Shown here: piece after piece, positions 4,577 through 12,434 of the stretch | Position numbering within the stretch: position 1 is the stretch's first letter | Layout of the letters: each line of letters starts with the position of its first letter | Virus record (IMG/VR): IMGVR_UViG_3300046804_003266 | Location: 1 to 34,484 of that record | Strand: one strand, 5' to 3' | DNA from: a virus | Length of the DNA stretch: 34,484 nucleotides | The notes under the pieces: model-generated | Told to the model about the DNA's origin: nothing | Database searches by the model: none | The model's input: only the letters and a program-made list of their open reading frames with translations | Translations under genes and position numbers: made by a program

Positions 4577-5170
4577 ATGGTATTAAAAAAAATCGAATGG
4601 TCTTGGGAATATGGAAAGGTTTATTATAAGATCTTTCATGAGCAATATGAAGAATCGTTTTCATCTCCTAAACCACCACCAACAAAACCATCACATGATA
4701 TAAGTCATTTCATTTGTGGATTTATTCCAAATATGGAATGGAACTTTAAAATAATGCCTAATGATATTGCCGAATATAATGCAGTATACATTGAAAACAT
4801 TTTAAATCTTTTTTCAGTTCATTATTATAATAATAAAGATTTTGATATTAGAGAACATTGTGAACATGTTAGAAATCATATGAAGTGGTTTTCTGATGAT
4901 TATTATAGAATAAAAGTTTTTCATCCAAGTAAAAAGACTTCTATTGATCTTGAAGCAGATTTTTTTGAACAGGTAGACTTTAAAATTGTTTGTAAATTTT
5001 TTAGATCTTACTACAAAGTATGGATACTTGAAAAACACTTGGATCCTTCAAACATTAAAATTTCTATCACGATGGATAATGGGGTTGACTACGAGTTTGA
5101 TTTGCTGTATGATTATCTTAACAAATTTAAAGAACTTGTCTCCGAATCTAATGGAAAAGTTTACTGTTGA
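4577..5170 (+). CDS. Uncharacterised protein (197 aa)
   Basis: The protein is soluble, with no signal peptide or membrane span, and rich in aromatic residues (Tyr, Phe, Trp). A short Pro-rich turn (SPKPPPTKPSHD) sits at residues 30-41. The middle contains many His and Tyr (EHCEHVRNHMKWFSDDYY). No motif ties it to a known enzyme. It starts 10 bases after tRNA-Pro without an evident ribosome site and overlaps the next gene, a Phd/YefM-like antitoxin, by 20 bases. It does not look like a known toxin, but the coupling makes a functional pair possible. Confidence 0.65.
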   Translation: MVLKKIEWSWEYGKVYYKIFHEQYEESFSSPKPPPTKPSHDISHFICGFIPNMEWNFKIMPNDIAEYNAVYIENILNLFSVHYYNNKDFDIREHCEHVRNHMKWFSDDYYRIKVFHPSKKTSIDLEADFFEQVDFKIVCKFFRSYYKVWILEKHLDPSNIKISITMDNGVDYEFDLLYDYLNKFKELVSESNGKVYC

Positions 5171-5366
5171 AGAGTTTCAAAAGGATTTTGATAACCTTAT
5201 TTCTAGAGTAGAAAATGGAGAAACATTTATTATAACTAGTGAACATGGAAACGCAGTTATAGTTCCTTACAAAGAAGTTATAGAAGTATTTGAAGATAAT
5301 AAAATAAAAAGTAAAGTGGATGAGGAAGTCATACGAATCCACACTGACCACGAAGAAGCTTCGTGA
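5151..5366 (+). CDS. Phd/YefM-family antitoxin-like protein (71 aa)
   Basis: The sequence EFQKDFDNLISRVENGETFIITSEHGNAVIVPYKEV follows the Phd/YefM pattern: a helix, then an ENGE turn, an FIITS strand and a GNAVIVP strand. These proteins bind operator DNA with the N-terminal domain and neutralise a toxin with the C-terminal tail. ATG at 5151 lies inside the end of the upstream gene; a longer frame from 4986 is a shadow of that gene. No recognisable toxin is adjacent, so it may be an orphan that counters host toxin-antitoxin systems or acts as a repressor. Confidence 0.7.
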   Translation: MEKFTVEEFQKDFDNLISRVENGETFIITSEHGNAVIVPYKEVIEVFEDNKIKSKVDEEVIRIHTDHEEAS

Positions 5367-5373
5367 ATTTTAT

Positions 5374-5445
5374 GGGACTGTCGCCTATGGGTTAAGGCCC
5401 ACTGCTTATAACGGTGTGAACTGAGTTCAAGTCTCAGCAGTCCTA
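5374..5445 (+). tRNA. tRNA-Ile (anticodon TAT)
   Basis: The acceptor GGGACTG pairs with CAGTCCT (5438-5444, one G-T), discriminator A. The D arm is GCCT/AGGC with GGG in its loop. The anticodon stem CACTG/CGGTG has TAT at 5407-5409, and the T arm is CTGAG/CTCAG with loop TTCAAGT. A TAT anticodon reads ATA directly, which is unusual because most bacteria read ATA with a lysidine-modified CAT tRNA. Confidence 0.85.
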
Positions 5446-5449
5446 CCTT

Positions 5450-5522
5450 GCTCCTTTAGCAATCTGGTGAATGCAGCGAACTCATAATTCGCCTGAGGCG
5501 TGTTCGATCCACGCAAGGAGCA
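5450..5522 (+). tRNA. tRNA-Met (anticodon CAT)
   Basis: The acceptor GCTCCTT pairs with AAGGAGC (5515-5521), discriminator A. The anticodon stem GCGAA/TTCGC has CAT at 5483-5485. The T arm is GCGTG/CACGC with loop TTCGATC. The G1-C72 pair argues against an initiator. An Ile tRNA with lysidine is possible, but the neighbouring TAT tRNA makes elongator Met more likely. Confidence 0.88.
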
Positions 5523-5546
5523 TGGACAGAAACTAAACTGTCCTAC

Positions 5547-5575
5547 TTGACTTCTAAAAGTCAAAACCTTATAAT
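5547..5575 (+). promoter_or_regulatory. Strong sigma70-type promoter with the -35 box in an inverted repeat
   Basis: TTGACT (5547-5552), a 17-base spacer and a perfect TATAAT (5570-5575). TTGACTT pairs with AAGTCAA immediately downstream. A second hairpin GGACAG/CTGTCC (about 5524-5543) precedes it. It drives the gene at 5598 and shows that an upstream TTG at 5547 is not a real start. Confidence 0.85.
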
Positions 5576-5597
5576 AACAAGGTCAACATTCAAATCA

Positions 5598-5810
5598 ATG
5601 ACTCTAACTGCTAAATTCAAGAAAGACGTTCAAACCCTTCGTGGTGCCGCAAATGGTGATTTCTACCTTGATGTAAAGAATCCGAAACTCTACAAAAAGG
5701 TTCGTCGGTACTATGAGAACGAAGGTGTAGTGTTCTCTGGTGATCCCCTGGATGATTATGAAATGCTAATGGAATATGTCGCTGGTGATCTTGAGTCTGT
5801 TGAAGCATGA
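5598..5810 (+). CDS. Small soluble protein, unknown function (70 aa)
   Basis: ATG at 5598 is 23 bases after the -10 box of a strong promoter. The protein starts MTLTAKFKKDVQTLRGAANG with a basic N-terminal half (KLYKKVRRYY) and an acidic C-terminal half (DPLDDYEMLMEYVAGDLESVEA). Soluble, alpha/beta. The early-type promoter suggests expression soon after infection. It overlaps the next gene by 4 bases. I recall similar cyanomyovirus proteins without function. Confidence 0.75.
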   Translation: MTLTAKFKKDVQTLRGAANGDFYLDVKNPKLYKKVRRYYENEGVVFSGDPLDDYEMLMEYVAGDLESVEA

Positions 5811-6061
5811 CTAAGGTTCTCTTGGAAAGAGAAGGATATCGCTTTATTGAAGCGGGTATTCTTGAGATCAACGGTAAACCCGATTACCGTATGCAAAAAC
5901 AAAATGAATATACCAAACGTTGGAACGATATCTATCTTTTTGATAATGTTCTTCAATGTTCTACAGCAATGGAAGACATTGAATATGCAAAATGGTTGGA
6001 TCCAGATAGAGTACCTTGTTATGTGAAAGATGATGATTTTGAAGACATGGAGAGTCTTTAA
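5807..6061 (+). CDS. Small soluble protein, unknown function (84 aa)
   Basis: It is translationally coupled to the gene before it (ATGA overlap). The protein is soluble with mixed charge and an acidic end (KDDDFEDMESL). The central part (KPDYRMQKQNEYTKRWNDIYLFDNVLQC) is rich in Tyr, Asn and Gln. No recognised family. It immediately precedes a structured RNA whose transcription it may share. Confidence 0.7.
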   Translation: MTKVLLEREGYRFIEAGILEINGKPDYRMQKQNEYTKRWNDIYLFDNVLQCSTAMEDIEYAKWLDPDRVPCYVKDDDFEDMESL

Positions 6062-6240
6062 AAACCCTGGTCGGGAGTAACCCCCCTTAGTCACGGAGAG
6101 ACTTAAAAAGAACTGGTGGAGTCAAAATGACCCCTTATGGTTTCTTGCTTTTCCATCAAAAAGCAAGTGGTGCGGATGGGACTCTCTCCCGCCTGGTTTC
6201 CAATTTCCAGTCAAAGAATTGGTGGCGAGCCTGAGTTACC
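6062..6240 (+). ncRNA. Structured RNA with pseudoknot, candidate wcaG-type element
   Basis: An outer stem pairs AAACC (6062-6066) with GGTTT (6195-6199) and CGGGAG (6072-6077) with CTCCCG (6186-6191). Inside is a 9-bp hairpin (CTTGCTTTT 6144-6152, AAAAGCAAG 6159-6167) whose loop CCATC (6153-6157) can pair with GATGG (6175-6179), a pseudoknot. GGAGAGA (6095-6101) can pair with TCTCTCC (6183-6189), excluding the CGGGAG helix, as a switch would. CCAATT/AATTGG (6200-6205, 6217-6222) follows, then a terminator. The wcaG RNA motif is known upstream of sugar-epimerase or hli genes in cyanophages; the next gene is such an epimerase. The class assignment is inferred from context, not from a covariance match. 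Confidence 0.6.
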
Positions 6241-6243
6241 GAA

Positions 6244-6270
6244 GGTGGGTTGCATAAACCCACCTTTTTT
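6244..6270 (+). terminator. Strong rho-independent terminator
   Basis: GGTGGGTT (6244-6251) pairs perfectly with AACCCACC (6257-6264) around a 5-base loop, then six T. It either ends the upstream unit or serves as the expression platform of the structured RNA before it. The -35 box of the next promoter is in its loop. Confidence 0.9.
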
Positions 6271-6278
6271 AGTATAAT
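6250..6278 (+). promoter_or_regulatory. Promoter of the glycan gene cluster, embedded in the terminator
   Basis: TTGCAT (6250-6255) lies in the terminator hairpin, then 17 bases including the T-tract, then a perfect TATAAT (6273-6278). Predicted initiation is near 6285, leaving a 5' leader of about 20 bases before the epimerase ATG at 6305. Transcripts from here would lack the structured RNA. Confidence 0.75.
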
Positions 6279-6304
6279 ATATACTATGAGTAATTAACTG
6301 ATTT

Positions 6305-7354
6305 ATGAGTCAATACACTAAAACAGCACTTGTTCTTGGTGCTGGTGGCTTTATTGGAAGTCATATGGTAAAAAGACTGCGAGCAGAGGGATATTGGGTT
6401 CGCGGTGTAGATCTTAAGCGTCCAGAATTTTCTTCTACTGAGGCGCATGAATTTATTCAAGGAGACTTGAGAGACTTGAGATTCGTTGAGCGGTGTATTC
6501 GGTTCACTGGTTATCTTGGCAATTTCTATCATCAAATTGTAGATAGGTTTGCCGAACCGTTTGATGAGATCTATCAGTTTGCTGCTGATATGGGTGGTGC
6601 AGGATTTGTTTTCAGTGGAGAGAACGATGCTGATATCATGCACAACTCAGTCACCATTAATCTGAATGTTCTTGAAGCACAACGTCAACTAAATGATTTA
6701 AAAGAAGTAAACAAAACTAAGATTTTCTATTCTGGATCTGCGTGTATGTATCCAGAACATAATCAATTAGATCCTGATAATCCTGATTGTCGTGAAGAAT
6801 CTGCATATCCAGCTAATCCAGACTCTGAGTACGGTTGGGAAAAACTGTTCTCAGAACGCCTCTACTTTGCTTATCATCGCAACTATAATATTCCTGTACG
6901 TGTTACTCGATACCATAATATATTCGGACCAGAAGGAACCTGGGAAGGTGGAAGGGAGAAAGCACCAGCAGCAATCTGTCGTAAAGTAGCATATCTTCCA
7001 GAAGAAGGAGGTACTATTGATGTTTGGGGAGATGGTAAACAGACTCGTTCATTCCTTTATATTGATGAGTGCATTGAAGCATCTAGAAGATTGATGGATT
7101 CTGATTTTATTGGACCAGTGAATATTGGGTCTGAAGAAATGGTTACTATCAACCAACTTGTAGAAACTGCTGCAAAAGTTTCTGGTAAGGAGGTTAAAAA
7201 GAATCATATTGATGGACCTCTTGGTGTTCGTGGACGTAACTCAAACAATGATGTGATCCGCAGAGAACTTGGTTGGGACTATCAACAATCTCTTGAAGAA
7301 GGTATTCGCAAAACATACGCTTGGATTTCTGAACAAATTAATAATTCAAAATAA
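6305..7354 (+). CDS. GDP-mannose 3,5-epimerase (extended SDR family)
   Basis: The 349-aa protein has the NAD-binding GAGGFIGS loop (residues 12-19) and catalytic residues spaced as in plant GDP-mannose 3,5-epimerase: Cys147 (SGSACMYP), Tyr176 and Lys180 (YGWEK), and Lys219 (GGREKAP). FAADMGGAGF and GDGKQTRSFLYIDEC are also typical. The enzyme converts GDP-D-mannose to GDP-L-galactose (and GDP-L-gulose). It opens the glycan cluster behind a strong promoter. Its product could feed the fucosyltransferase-like (GT11) enzymes downstream, since L-galactose is L-fucose with a 6-hydroxyl. The substrate call is firm at family level; the final sugar is inferred. Confidence 0.88.
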   Translation: MSQYTKTALVLGAGGFIGSHMVKRLRAEGYWVRGVDLKRPEFSSTEAHEFIQGDLRDLRFVERCIRFTGYLGNFYHQIVDRFAEPFDEIYQFAADMGGAGFVFSGENDADIMHNSVTINLNVLEAQRQLNDLKEVNKTKIFYSGSACMYPEHNQLDPDNPDCREESAYPANPDSEYGWEKLFSERLYFAYHRNYNIPVRVTRYHNIFGPEGTWEGGREKAPAAICRKVAYLPEEGGTIDVWGDGKQTRSFLYIDECIEASRRLMDSDFIGPVNIGSEEMVTINQLVETAAKVSGKEVKKNHIDGPLGVRGRNSNNDVIRRELGWDYQQSLEEGIRKTYAWISEQINNSK

Positions 7355-7366
7355 TTTATTATAATC

Positions 7367-8191
7367 ATGAAAGTTATTTCTCATTTTCAGGGAAACTACC
7401 CTGATGATCCAGTTAGAATGCTTGGATTTGAAGACTTTTCCGATAAGGCTAATGATTGTCTTTTGTTTATCGGATGTCTACCTGATCCATCAATTAAAGA
7501 ACCAGCAGATGTTCCAAAATATCTTCTTTGTTTAGAAGAACAATTAAAACCAGAAGTTGATGGATCTTATTCAGATCCTTACGACTTGGATTCTTATTTA
7601 CCTTATGTTGATAAGGCTTTTACTATTGTTAGTCCAAATGCAACAGGAAGAAAAGGAAGAACAAATGTATTTTTTCCGTTTAATGAAAAATATATTCCAG
7701 AACAAACTGAAAAATTATATGATGTAATCTATACTGGATTTGTTAATATTCCTCATGTTAGAAGACTAGCAAATATAATTTCCAACTATAACTATAGATA
7801 TGTTTCTTTTGCTCTCCAAAATGGGCTTGAAACAAATTTAGGAGTCAGTTATGTTGAGAAATTAAAACTAGTTTCTCAGAGTAAAATATCTATTATCCAT
7901 AATATGTTATCTTATGGTACACCTCAATTAAAAAGTAGAACTTTTGAAGCCGCTTTTTCTAGAACTTTAATGTTAGTTCTAAAAGACAAATACAATGTTA
8001 TTGAAGAGTGGTTTGTTGAAAATGAAGATTTTATTTATTTTGAAAGTGAAGAGGATCTTCAGTATAAACTAGATAGCATTTTGGAAAATTATTCTGACTA
8101 TCAGAACGTTATCGACAACGCTTACAATAAAGCAATTAACGAATATACTACAGAAAAATTTGTAGAAAAATATATTGGATTTAAGAAATGA
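7367..8191 (+). CDS. Glycosyltransferase, CgeB-like GT-B fold
   Basis: The C-terminal part (KSRTFEAAFSRTLMLV, then IEEWFVENEDFIYFES.EDL) matches the nucleotide-sugar binding half of CgeB-type glycosyltransferases, in which the Phe-Glu pair binds the donor. At 274 aa the N-terminal domain is reduced compared with typical 350-aa members, so acceptor recognition may differ. No signal peptide. It starts 12 bases after the epimerase and overlaps the next gene by 4 bases. Donor and acceptor are unknown. Confidence 0.75.
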   Translation: MKVISHFQGNYPDDPVRMLGFEDFSDKANDCLLFIGCLPDPSIKEPADVPKYLLCLEEQLKPEVDGSYSDPYDLDSYLPYVDKAFTIVSPNATGRKGRTNVFFPFNEKYIPEQTEKLYDVIYTGFVNIPHVRRLANIISNYNYRYVSFALQNGLETNLGVSYVEKLKLVSQSKISIIHNMLSYGTPQLKSRTFEAAFSRTLMLVLKDKYNVIEEWFVENEDFIYFESEEDLQYKLDSILENYSDYQNVIDNAYNKAINEYTTEKFVEKYIGFKK

Positions 8192-9102
8192 AAAAGTATA
8201 TTGTAACAACAACAATTAATAGTCCAACAATAGCCACTCATAAATTTTGTGAATTTAATGATTGGACTTTAATTGTTGTTGGAGATACTAAAACTCCACA
8301 TTCAGAATATGAAAAATTAAATTGCATTTATTTGCATCCAGATTATCAAGAAAAAAAATATAAAGAACTATCTGATGTAATTGGGTGGAAGTCTATCCAA
8401 AGAAGAAACGTTGGATTTGTTGAAGCATATAATCTTGGTGCAGATGTAGTAGCAACCGTAGATGATGATAATATTCCTTATGATGATTGGGGATCTGACT
8501 TGTATGTTGGAAAAGAAATTGAGTGTGATTTGTATGAACCAACAAAGCATGATGTTTTTGATCCTTTATCGGTAACTAAAAGTAATCAAGTTTGGCATCG
8601 TGGATATCCAATAGAATATGTCCCCACTAGACATAATGTTGAGTATAAGGGGAAAACAAAAAGAAAAGTTTTAGTTCAGGCAGATTTGTGGGATGGGGAT
8701 CCTGATATTGATGCAATGGCTAGACTTTCTATTAAACCAATTGTAAAATATTCTGAGATAACAAAACCATATTGCTCTAACTTTATTGCACCATTTAATA
8801 GTCAAAATACTTTTTTGGCTCGTGAAGTTATTCCTTATTACTCAGTTTTACCTCATGTTGGTAGAATGGATGATATTTGGGGAGGGTACATTCTTCAGCA
8901 TTATTTTCCAAATTCTGTGGTTTATAATAGATCTTCCGTTTATCAGGATAGGAATGTGCAGGATCTAATTACTAATTTGGAAAAGGAAATTGTTGGATAT
9001 AGAAATACTTTAAACCTAGTAAAAGATTTATCAAATTATACAAAGTATCTTCCAGAAGAAACCAAGAACTATTGGGAAGTTTATCGCAGTTTATTTAATT
9101 GA
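8188..9102 (+). CDS. STELLO-like DXD glycosyltransferase
   Basis: The sequence GWKSIQRRNVGFVEAYNLGADVVATVDDDN (in part) resembles the STELLO / DUF288 and reversibly-glycosylated-protein type GT-A fold: a basic RRN motif, then a hydrophobic strand and the metal-binding DDD. The later WGGYI..HYF segment around the acidic MDDIWG is also typical. It is 304 aa and cytoplasmic, and starts on the ATGA of the previous stop. STELLO proteins are best known from plants and animals; the phage form probably acts on a lipid- or protein-linked glycan. The substrate is unknown. Confidence 0.65.
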   Translation: MKKYIVTTTINSPTIATHKFCEFNDWTLIVVGDTKTPHSEYEKLNCIYLHPDYQEKKYKELSDVIGWKSIQRRNVGFVEAYNLGADVVATVDDDNIPYDDWGSDLYVGKEIECDLYEPTKHDVFDPLSVTKSNQVWHRGYPIEYVPTRHNVEYKGKTKRKVLVQADLWDGDPDIDAMARLSIKPIVKYSEITKPYCSNFIAPFNSQNTFLAREVIPYYSVLPHVGRMDDIWGGYILQHYFPNSVVYNRSSVYQDRNVQDLITNLEKEIVGYRNTLNLVKDLSNYTKYLPEETKNYWEVYRSLFN

Positions 9103-9107
9103 ATGAA

Positions 9108-9956
9108 ATGAAAATTACAGTGCTTGGATCTAGTGGGCAGATTGGTGCCTATTTGACAGAATATCTTCGTGATAAAGGACACGAAGTTCATGAGTTTGAT
9201 GTTGTTAATGGCGAACATCAAGACATGACTGTGATCCCCAATCCAGAACTTCATAGAGTAATCGAAGATACTGATTTTGTATTCTTCCTTGCATTTGATG
9301 TTGGTGGTTCTCGTTATCTCAAAAAGTATCAACATACTTTCCAATTCATTGATAATAATGCTCGTTTGATGGCGAATGCATTTGGACTTCTTAAAAAATA
9401 TAATAAGAGGTTTGTTTTCGCATCATCTCAAATGAGTAATATGAGTTACTCTCCTTATGGTGTACTTAAGAACGTTGGTGAACTTTATACTAAGTCATTG
9501 AATGGTTTGATTGTAAAGTTTTGGAATGTTTATGGGATTGAGAAAGATCATGAGAAAGCACACGTTATCACAGACTTTATTCGCAAAGGATTTGAGACTG
9601 GTGTAATTGATATGCTTACTGATGGTCAAGAAGAAAGAGAGTTTCTTTATGCTGAAGATTGTTGCGAAGCGTTGGAAACGATCATGAATAACTATAATGA
9701 TTTTACTTCAGAAGATAATCTTCATATCACAAGTTACCACCCCACAAAGATCATTGATATTGCTAATATGATTTTGGGGCAATTTAATATTATTGGTAAA
9801 AAAGTCGAAATTCTTCCATCAGCAGAAAAAGATTCGGTTCAAATGGATAAAAAGAATCGTCCAGATCTTTATCTTTCAAAATGGTGGATTCCGAAAACAA
9901 CTATTGAAAAAGGAATTGCAAAAGTATTTTCGGCTATGAAAGGGGATTGTACATGA
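9108..9956 (+). CDS. NAD-dependent epimerase/dehydratase (short form)
   Basis: A Rossmann loop GSSGQIG at residues 7-13 and a Ser-rich active-site strand (FVFASSQMS) with Y..LK (YGVLK) mark an extended SDR sugar-nucleotide enzyme of 282 aa. The EEREFLYAEDCCEAL segment matches the conserved EFLYVDD motif. The ATG at 9108 is chosen over a TTG at 9099. It is less close to GDP-mannose epimerase than the first gene, and its substrate cannot be named. It sits between a glycosyltransferase and a TylF-like methyltransferase and overlaps the latter by 4 bases. Confidence 0.8.
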   Translation: MKITVLGSSGQIGAYLTEYLRDKGHEVHEFDVVNGEHQDMTVIPNPELHRVIEDTDFVFFLAFDVGGSRYLKKYQHTFQFIDNNARLMANAFGLLKKYNKRFVFASSQMSNMSYSPYGVLKNVGELYTKSLNGLIVKFWNVYGIEKDHEKAHVITDFIRKGFETGVIDMLTDGQEEREFLYAEDCCEALETIMNNYNDFTSEDNLHITSYHPTKIIDIANMILGQFNIIGKKVEILPSAEKDSVQMDKKNRPDLYLSKWWIPKTTIEKGIAKVFSAMKGDCT

Positions 9957-10822
9957 TAGATTTAAAAAAACTTCAAAAAGAACTTCATCCATATGAGATC
10001 ATATATCACGAGAATCCGAAACCAAAAAAAGAGATCATAAACACTTCAGTTAAAAATACTTTATTAACTAAGTCTCAATTGGACCTTATTGAATCTATAA
10101 AAAAAGACTTGAACTTTAGTGATTTTGAAATAGTATCATCTGATGAGTATTTTCAAGACCAAGTTTCTCTTGATGTTGATTATGAGAATAGAGTATCAAT
10201 GTTACTGTGGGAAATGTTCGACAATATTGAGGAATGTTTAGTTGATGTTGTTAAAAATAACATTGAAGGCGATTTTATAGAATGTGGAGTTTGGAGAGGA
10301 GGTGGAAGCATTTATGCGTATCATGTTCTTCAAAATTTAAAATCTGATAAAAAAGTTTGGGTAGCAGATTCATTTAATGGAGCACCTGAGCCATATCTAT
10401 ATCCCGAAGATCAACAAGATAAACATTACCTTGAAGATCTAATAGTTAGTTTGGATGACGTTAAAAATAATTTTAAAAAATTTAATGCTTTAGATGCAGA
10501 TAAAGTAATATTTGTTGAAGGATTATTTAGAGATAGCCTTCCAAAATGTGATATTGAAAAAATATCTGTTCTTCGTTTGGACGGTGATACCTATGAAGCG
10601 ACAATAGAAAGTTTACACTATCTGTACTCTAAATTATCTATTGGTGGGTATTGTATTATTGATGACTATGGTATACCTGGATGTGTGCTTGCAGTAAAAA
10701 AATTTAGAAAAAAACACAATATTGTTGATGAAATGATGCCTTGTATTGATCCTGAAAAACTTCCTCCTGGAGTAGGATGTTCAGCTGTTTATTGGAAAAA
10801 AACTACACCTGTGGAGATTTGA
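9953..10822 (+). CDS. TylF/MycF-type O-methyltransferase
   Basis: The motifs FIECGVWRGGGSIYA (SAM binding), VWVADSFNGAPEP and LRLDGDTYEATIESL, then GGYCIIDDYG, are those of macrocin O-methyltransferase family enzymes (Pfam TylF), which use SAM and a divalent metal held by the Asp residues. In this cluster it probably methylates a sugar hydroxyl. About 90 extra residues at the N-terminus are Lys-rich and not assigned. 289 aa; ATG at 9953 overlaps the previous TGA. Confidence 0.85.
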   Translation: MIDLKKLQKELHPYEIIYHENPKPKKEIINTSVKNTLLTKSQLDLIESIKKDLNFSDFEIVSSDEYFQDQVSLDVDYENRVSMLLWEMFDNIEECLVDVVKNNIEGDFIECGVWRGGGSIYAYHVLQNLKSDKKVWVADSFNGAPEPYLYPEDQQDKHYLEDLIVSLDDVKNNFKKFNALDADKVIFVEGLFRDSLPKCDIEKISVLRLDGDTYEATIESLHYLYSKLSIGGYCIIDDYGIPGCVLAVKKFRKKHNIVDEMMPCIDPEKLPPGVGCSAVYWKKTTPVEI

Positions 10823-10824
10823 AA

Positions 10825-11679
10825 ATGTTAGCATTTAATCAAATTGGAAATCTTGGAAGACTTGGAAACCAGATGTTTGAGTATGCCGCTCTCAGAGGTA
10901 TTGCTGCTAAACATGGATATGAATGGTGTATTCCTCCATTTCATAAAAAAGGAATTGAAAATTATAGTCTTAGCGAGTGCTTTAAGTTAGAATCCGTAAA
11001 GGATGGAAATTTAAATTTTGTTGAGCATTTCAAATATATTGGTGAAAGATTTTTTCATTTCGATGAAGAACTTTTTGAACAGTGTCCGGATAATGTAAGT
11101 CTCCATGGATTTTTTCAGTCCGAAAAATATTTCAAGCATATCTCTGATGAAATACGCAAAGACTTTACCTTTCACGATGAGCATCTTGGACCTTGTACTG
11201 AGATGATAAATTCTTTGGAAGGTGAACCAATTATGCTTCATGTGCGTAGAGGAGATCCTAATCTTACAGATCCTCGTGGATTTAAATGGTCTTATACTCA
11301 ATGCGGAGATCAGCATCCAGTTCAACCCATTGAATATTATGAAAAGGCTCTTGCTGAGTTTGATGATGATCAACCAGTAGTAGTCTTCTCCGATTCTCCT
11401 GAATGGGTTAGGGGGCAAGAATTTTTTTCTGGGGATCGGTTTTTAATTTCGGAACCACACGAAAAATATCCTGATGGATCTTATACTCCATATGCTGATT
11501 TATGCTTGATGTCTTTATGTTCTCATGCTATTATTGCTAATAGTTCTATGAGCTGGTGGGGTGCTTGGTTAATTTCTAATCCCAATAAAAAAGTAATCGC
11601 ACCAAAAATGTGGTTCGGACCCGCTTATGCTGATAAAGATACAAAAGATCTCTATGTTGAAAATTGGATTGTGCTATGA
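10825..11679 (+). CDS. GT11 family alpha-1,2-fucosyltransferase-like enzyme (copy 1)
   Basis: All GT11 landmarks are present: GRLGNQMFEYAALRG near the N-terminus, the HVRRGD motif that binds the GDP-sugar phosphate, the FSD strand (VVVFSDSPEW) and ANSSMSWWGAWL. The family transfers L-fucose from GDP-fucose to the 2-OH of a sugar. 284 aa; start at ATG 10825, two bases after the preceding stop; an upstream in-frame TTG at 10777 would overlap that gene. A close paralogue lies at 21641-22432. The actual donor could be GDP-L-galactose made by the cluster's epimerase. Confidence 0.88.
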   Translation: MLAFNQIGNLGRLGNQMFEYAALRGIAAKHGYEWCIPPFHKKGIENYSLSECFKLESVKDGNLNFVEHFKYIGERFFHFDEELFEQCPDNVSLHGFFQSEKYFKHISDEIRKDFTFHDEHLGPCTEMINSLEGEPIMLHVRRGDPNLTDPRGFKWSYTQCGDQHPVQPIEYYEKALAEFDDDQPVVVFSDSPEWVRGQEFFSGDRFLISEPHEKYPDGSYTPYADLCLMSLCSHAIIANSSMSWWGAWLISNPNKKVIAPKMWFGPAYADKDTKDLYVENWIVL

Positions 11680-12434
11680 ATCGTATTACTGATTACTCTG
11701 AATTAAAGACAAGAATTGTTGCCTGGATTAGAGAATATGCTATCTCTAATGGAATCAAATCTCTTGTTGTTGGTGTCTCTGGTGGTATTGACTCTGCTGT
11801 AGTTTCTACTCTTTGTGCAGAAACTGGACTACCAACTTATGTACTTTCAATGCCTTTACTTTCTAGTATTGATAATGATCGTTTGTCTGACGATTACACA
11901 AAAGTACTAGAAGAAAAGTATGAAAATGTTACGAGAATTCGTGTAGAACTTTCTGGTGTCTATGAAAAATTTATTCATAGTTTAAATTGGTGGACTGATA
12001 GTAACAAATATACTACTAATTCACTTGCTAATGCTAATACAAAATCACGTATTCGCATGGTGACTTTGTATCAAGTTGCCGGAACTGTTGGTGGTATTGT
12101 AGTTGGAACTGGAAATAAAGTTGAGGATTACGGTGTAGGATTCTATACTAAATATGGTGACGGGGGAGTTGATATTGCTCCTATTGCTGATCTCTATAAA
12201 ACTGAGGTATGGGAACTTGGAAAGCATCTTGGTGTAGATCAACGTATTATTGATGCACAACCTACGGATGGTCTCTGGGAAGACGGAAGAACTGATGAAG
12301 ATCAGATCGGAGTTTCTTATGCCGAACTTGAAGAGGCAATGGAGAATGGAACTGGACCAGCAGTTGAAATTCTTGCAAAGTTCAACTCTCAAAATCAACA
12401 TAAAATGAATTCTATTCCTACGTTTAAACTATGA
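11676..12434 (+). CDS. nadE: NAD+ synthetase (ammonia-type)
   Basis: The ATP-pyrophosphatase loop SGGIDSA (residues 35-41) and the segments GTGNKVEDYGVGFYTKYGD, IADLYKTEVW and QPTDGLWEDGRTDEDQ are diagnostic for NadE, which amidates deamido-NAD to NAD+ using ATP and ammonia. At 252 aa it has no glutaminase domain. It overlaps its neighbours on both sides by 4 bases, so it is part of the glycan operon. Four NAD-dependent sugar-nucleotide enzymes sit in the same operon, so it may boost NAD supply for them or for infected-cell metabolism generally. Confidence 0.93.
   Translation: MNRITDYSELKTRIVAWIREYAISNGIKSLVVGVSGGIDSAVVSTLCAETGLPTYVLSMPLLSSIDNDRLSDDYTKVLEEKYENVTRIRVELSGVYEKFIHSLNWWTDSNKYTTNSLANANTKSRIRMVTLYQVAGTVGGIVVGTGNKVEDYGVGFYTKYGDGGVDIAPIADLYKTEVWELGKHLGVDQRIIDAQPTDGLWEDGRTDEDQIGVSYAELEEAMENGTGPAVEILAKFNSQNQHKMNSIPTFKL

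Noticed and set aside
5547-5597. Longer form of the 70-aa protein starting at TTG 5547
   Set aside because: The extra segment contains the -35 and -10 boxes of a strong promoter, so it cannot be translated from that transcript.
6285-6296. Three-codon frame (ATG AGT AAT TAA) at the predicted transcription start
   Set aside because: Too short to judge as a leader peptide; no ribosome site, and it may be chance.
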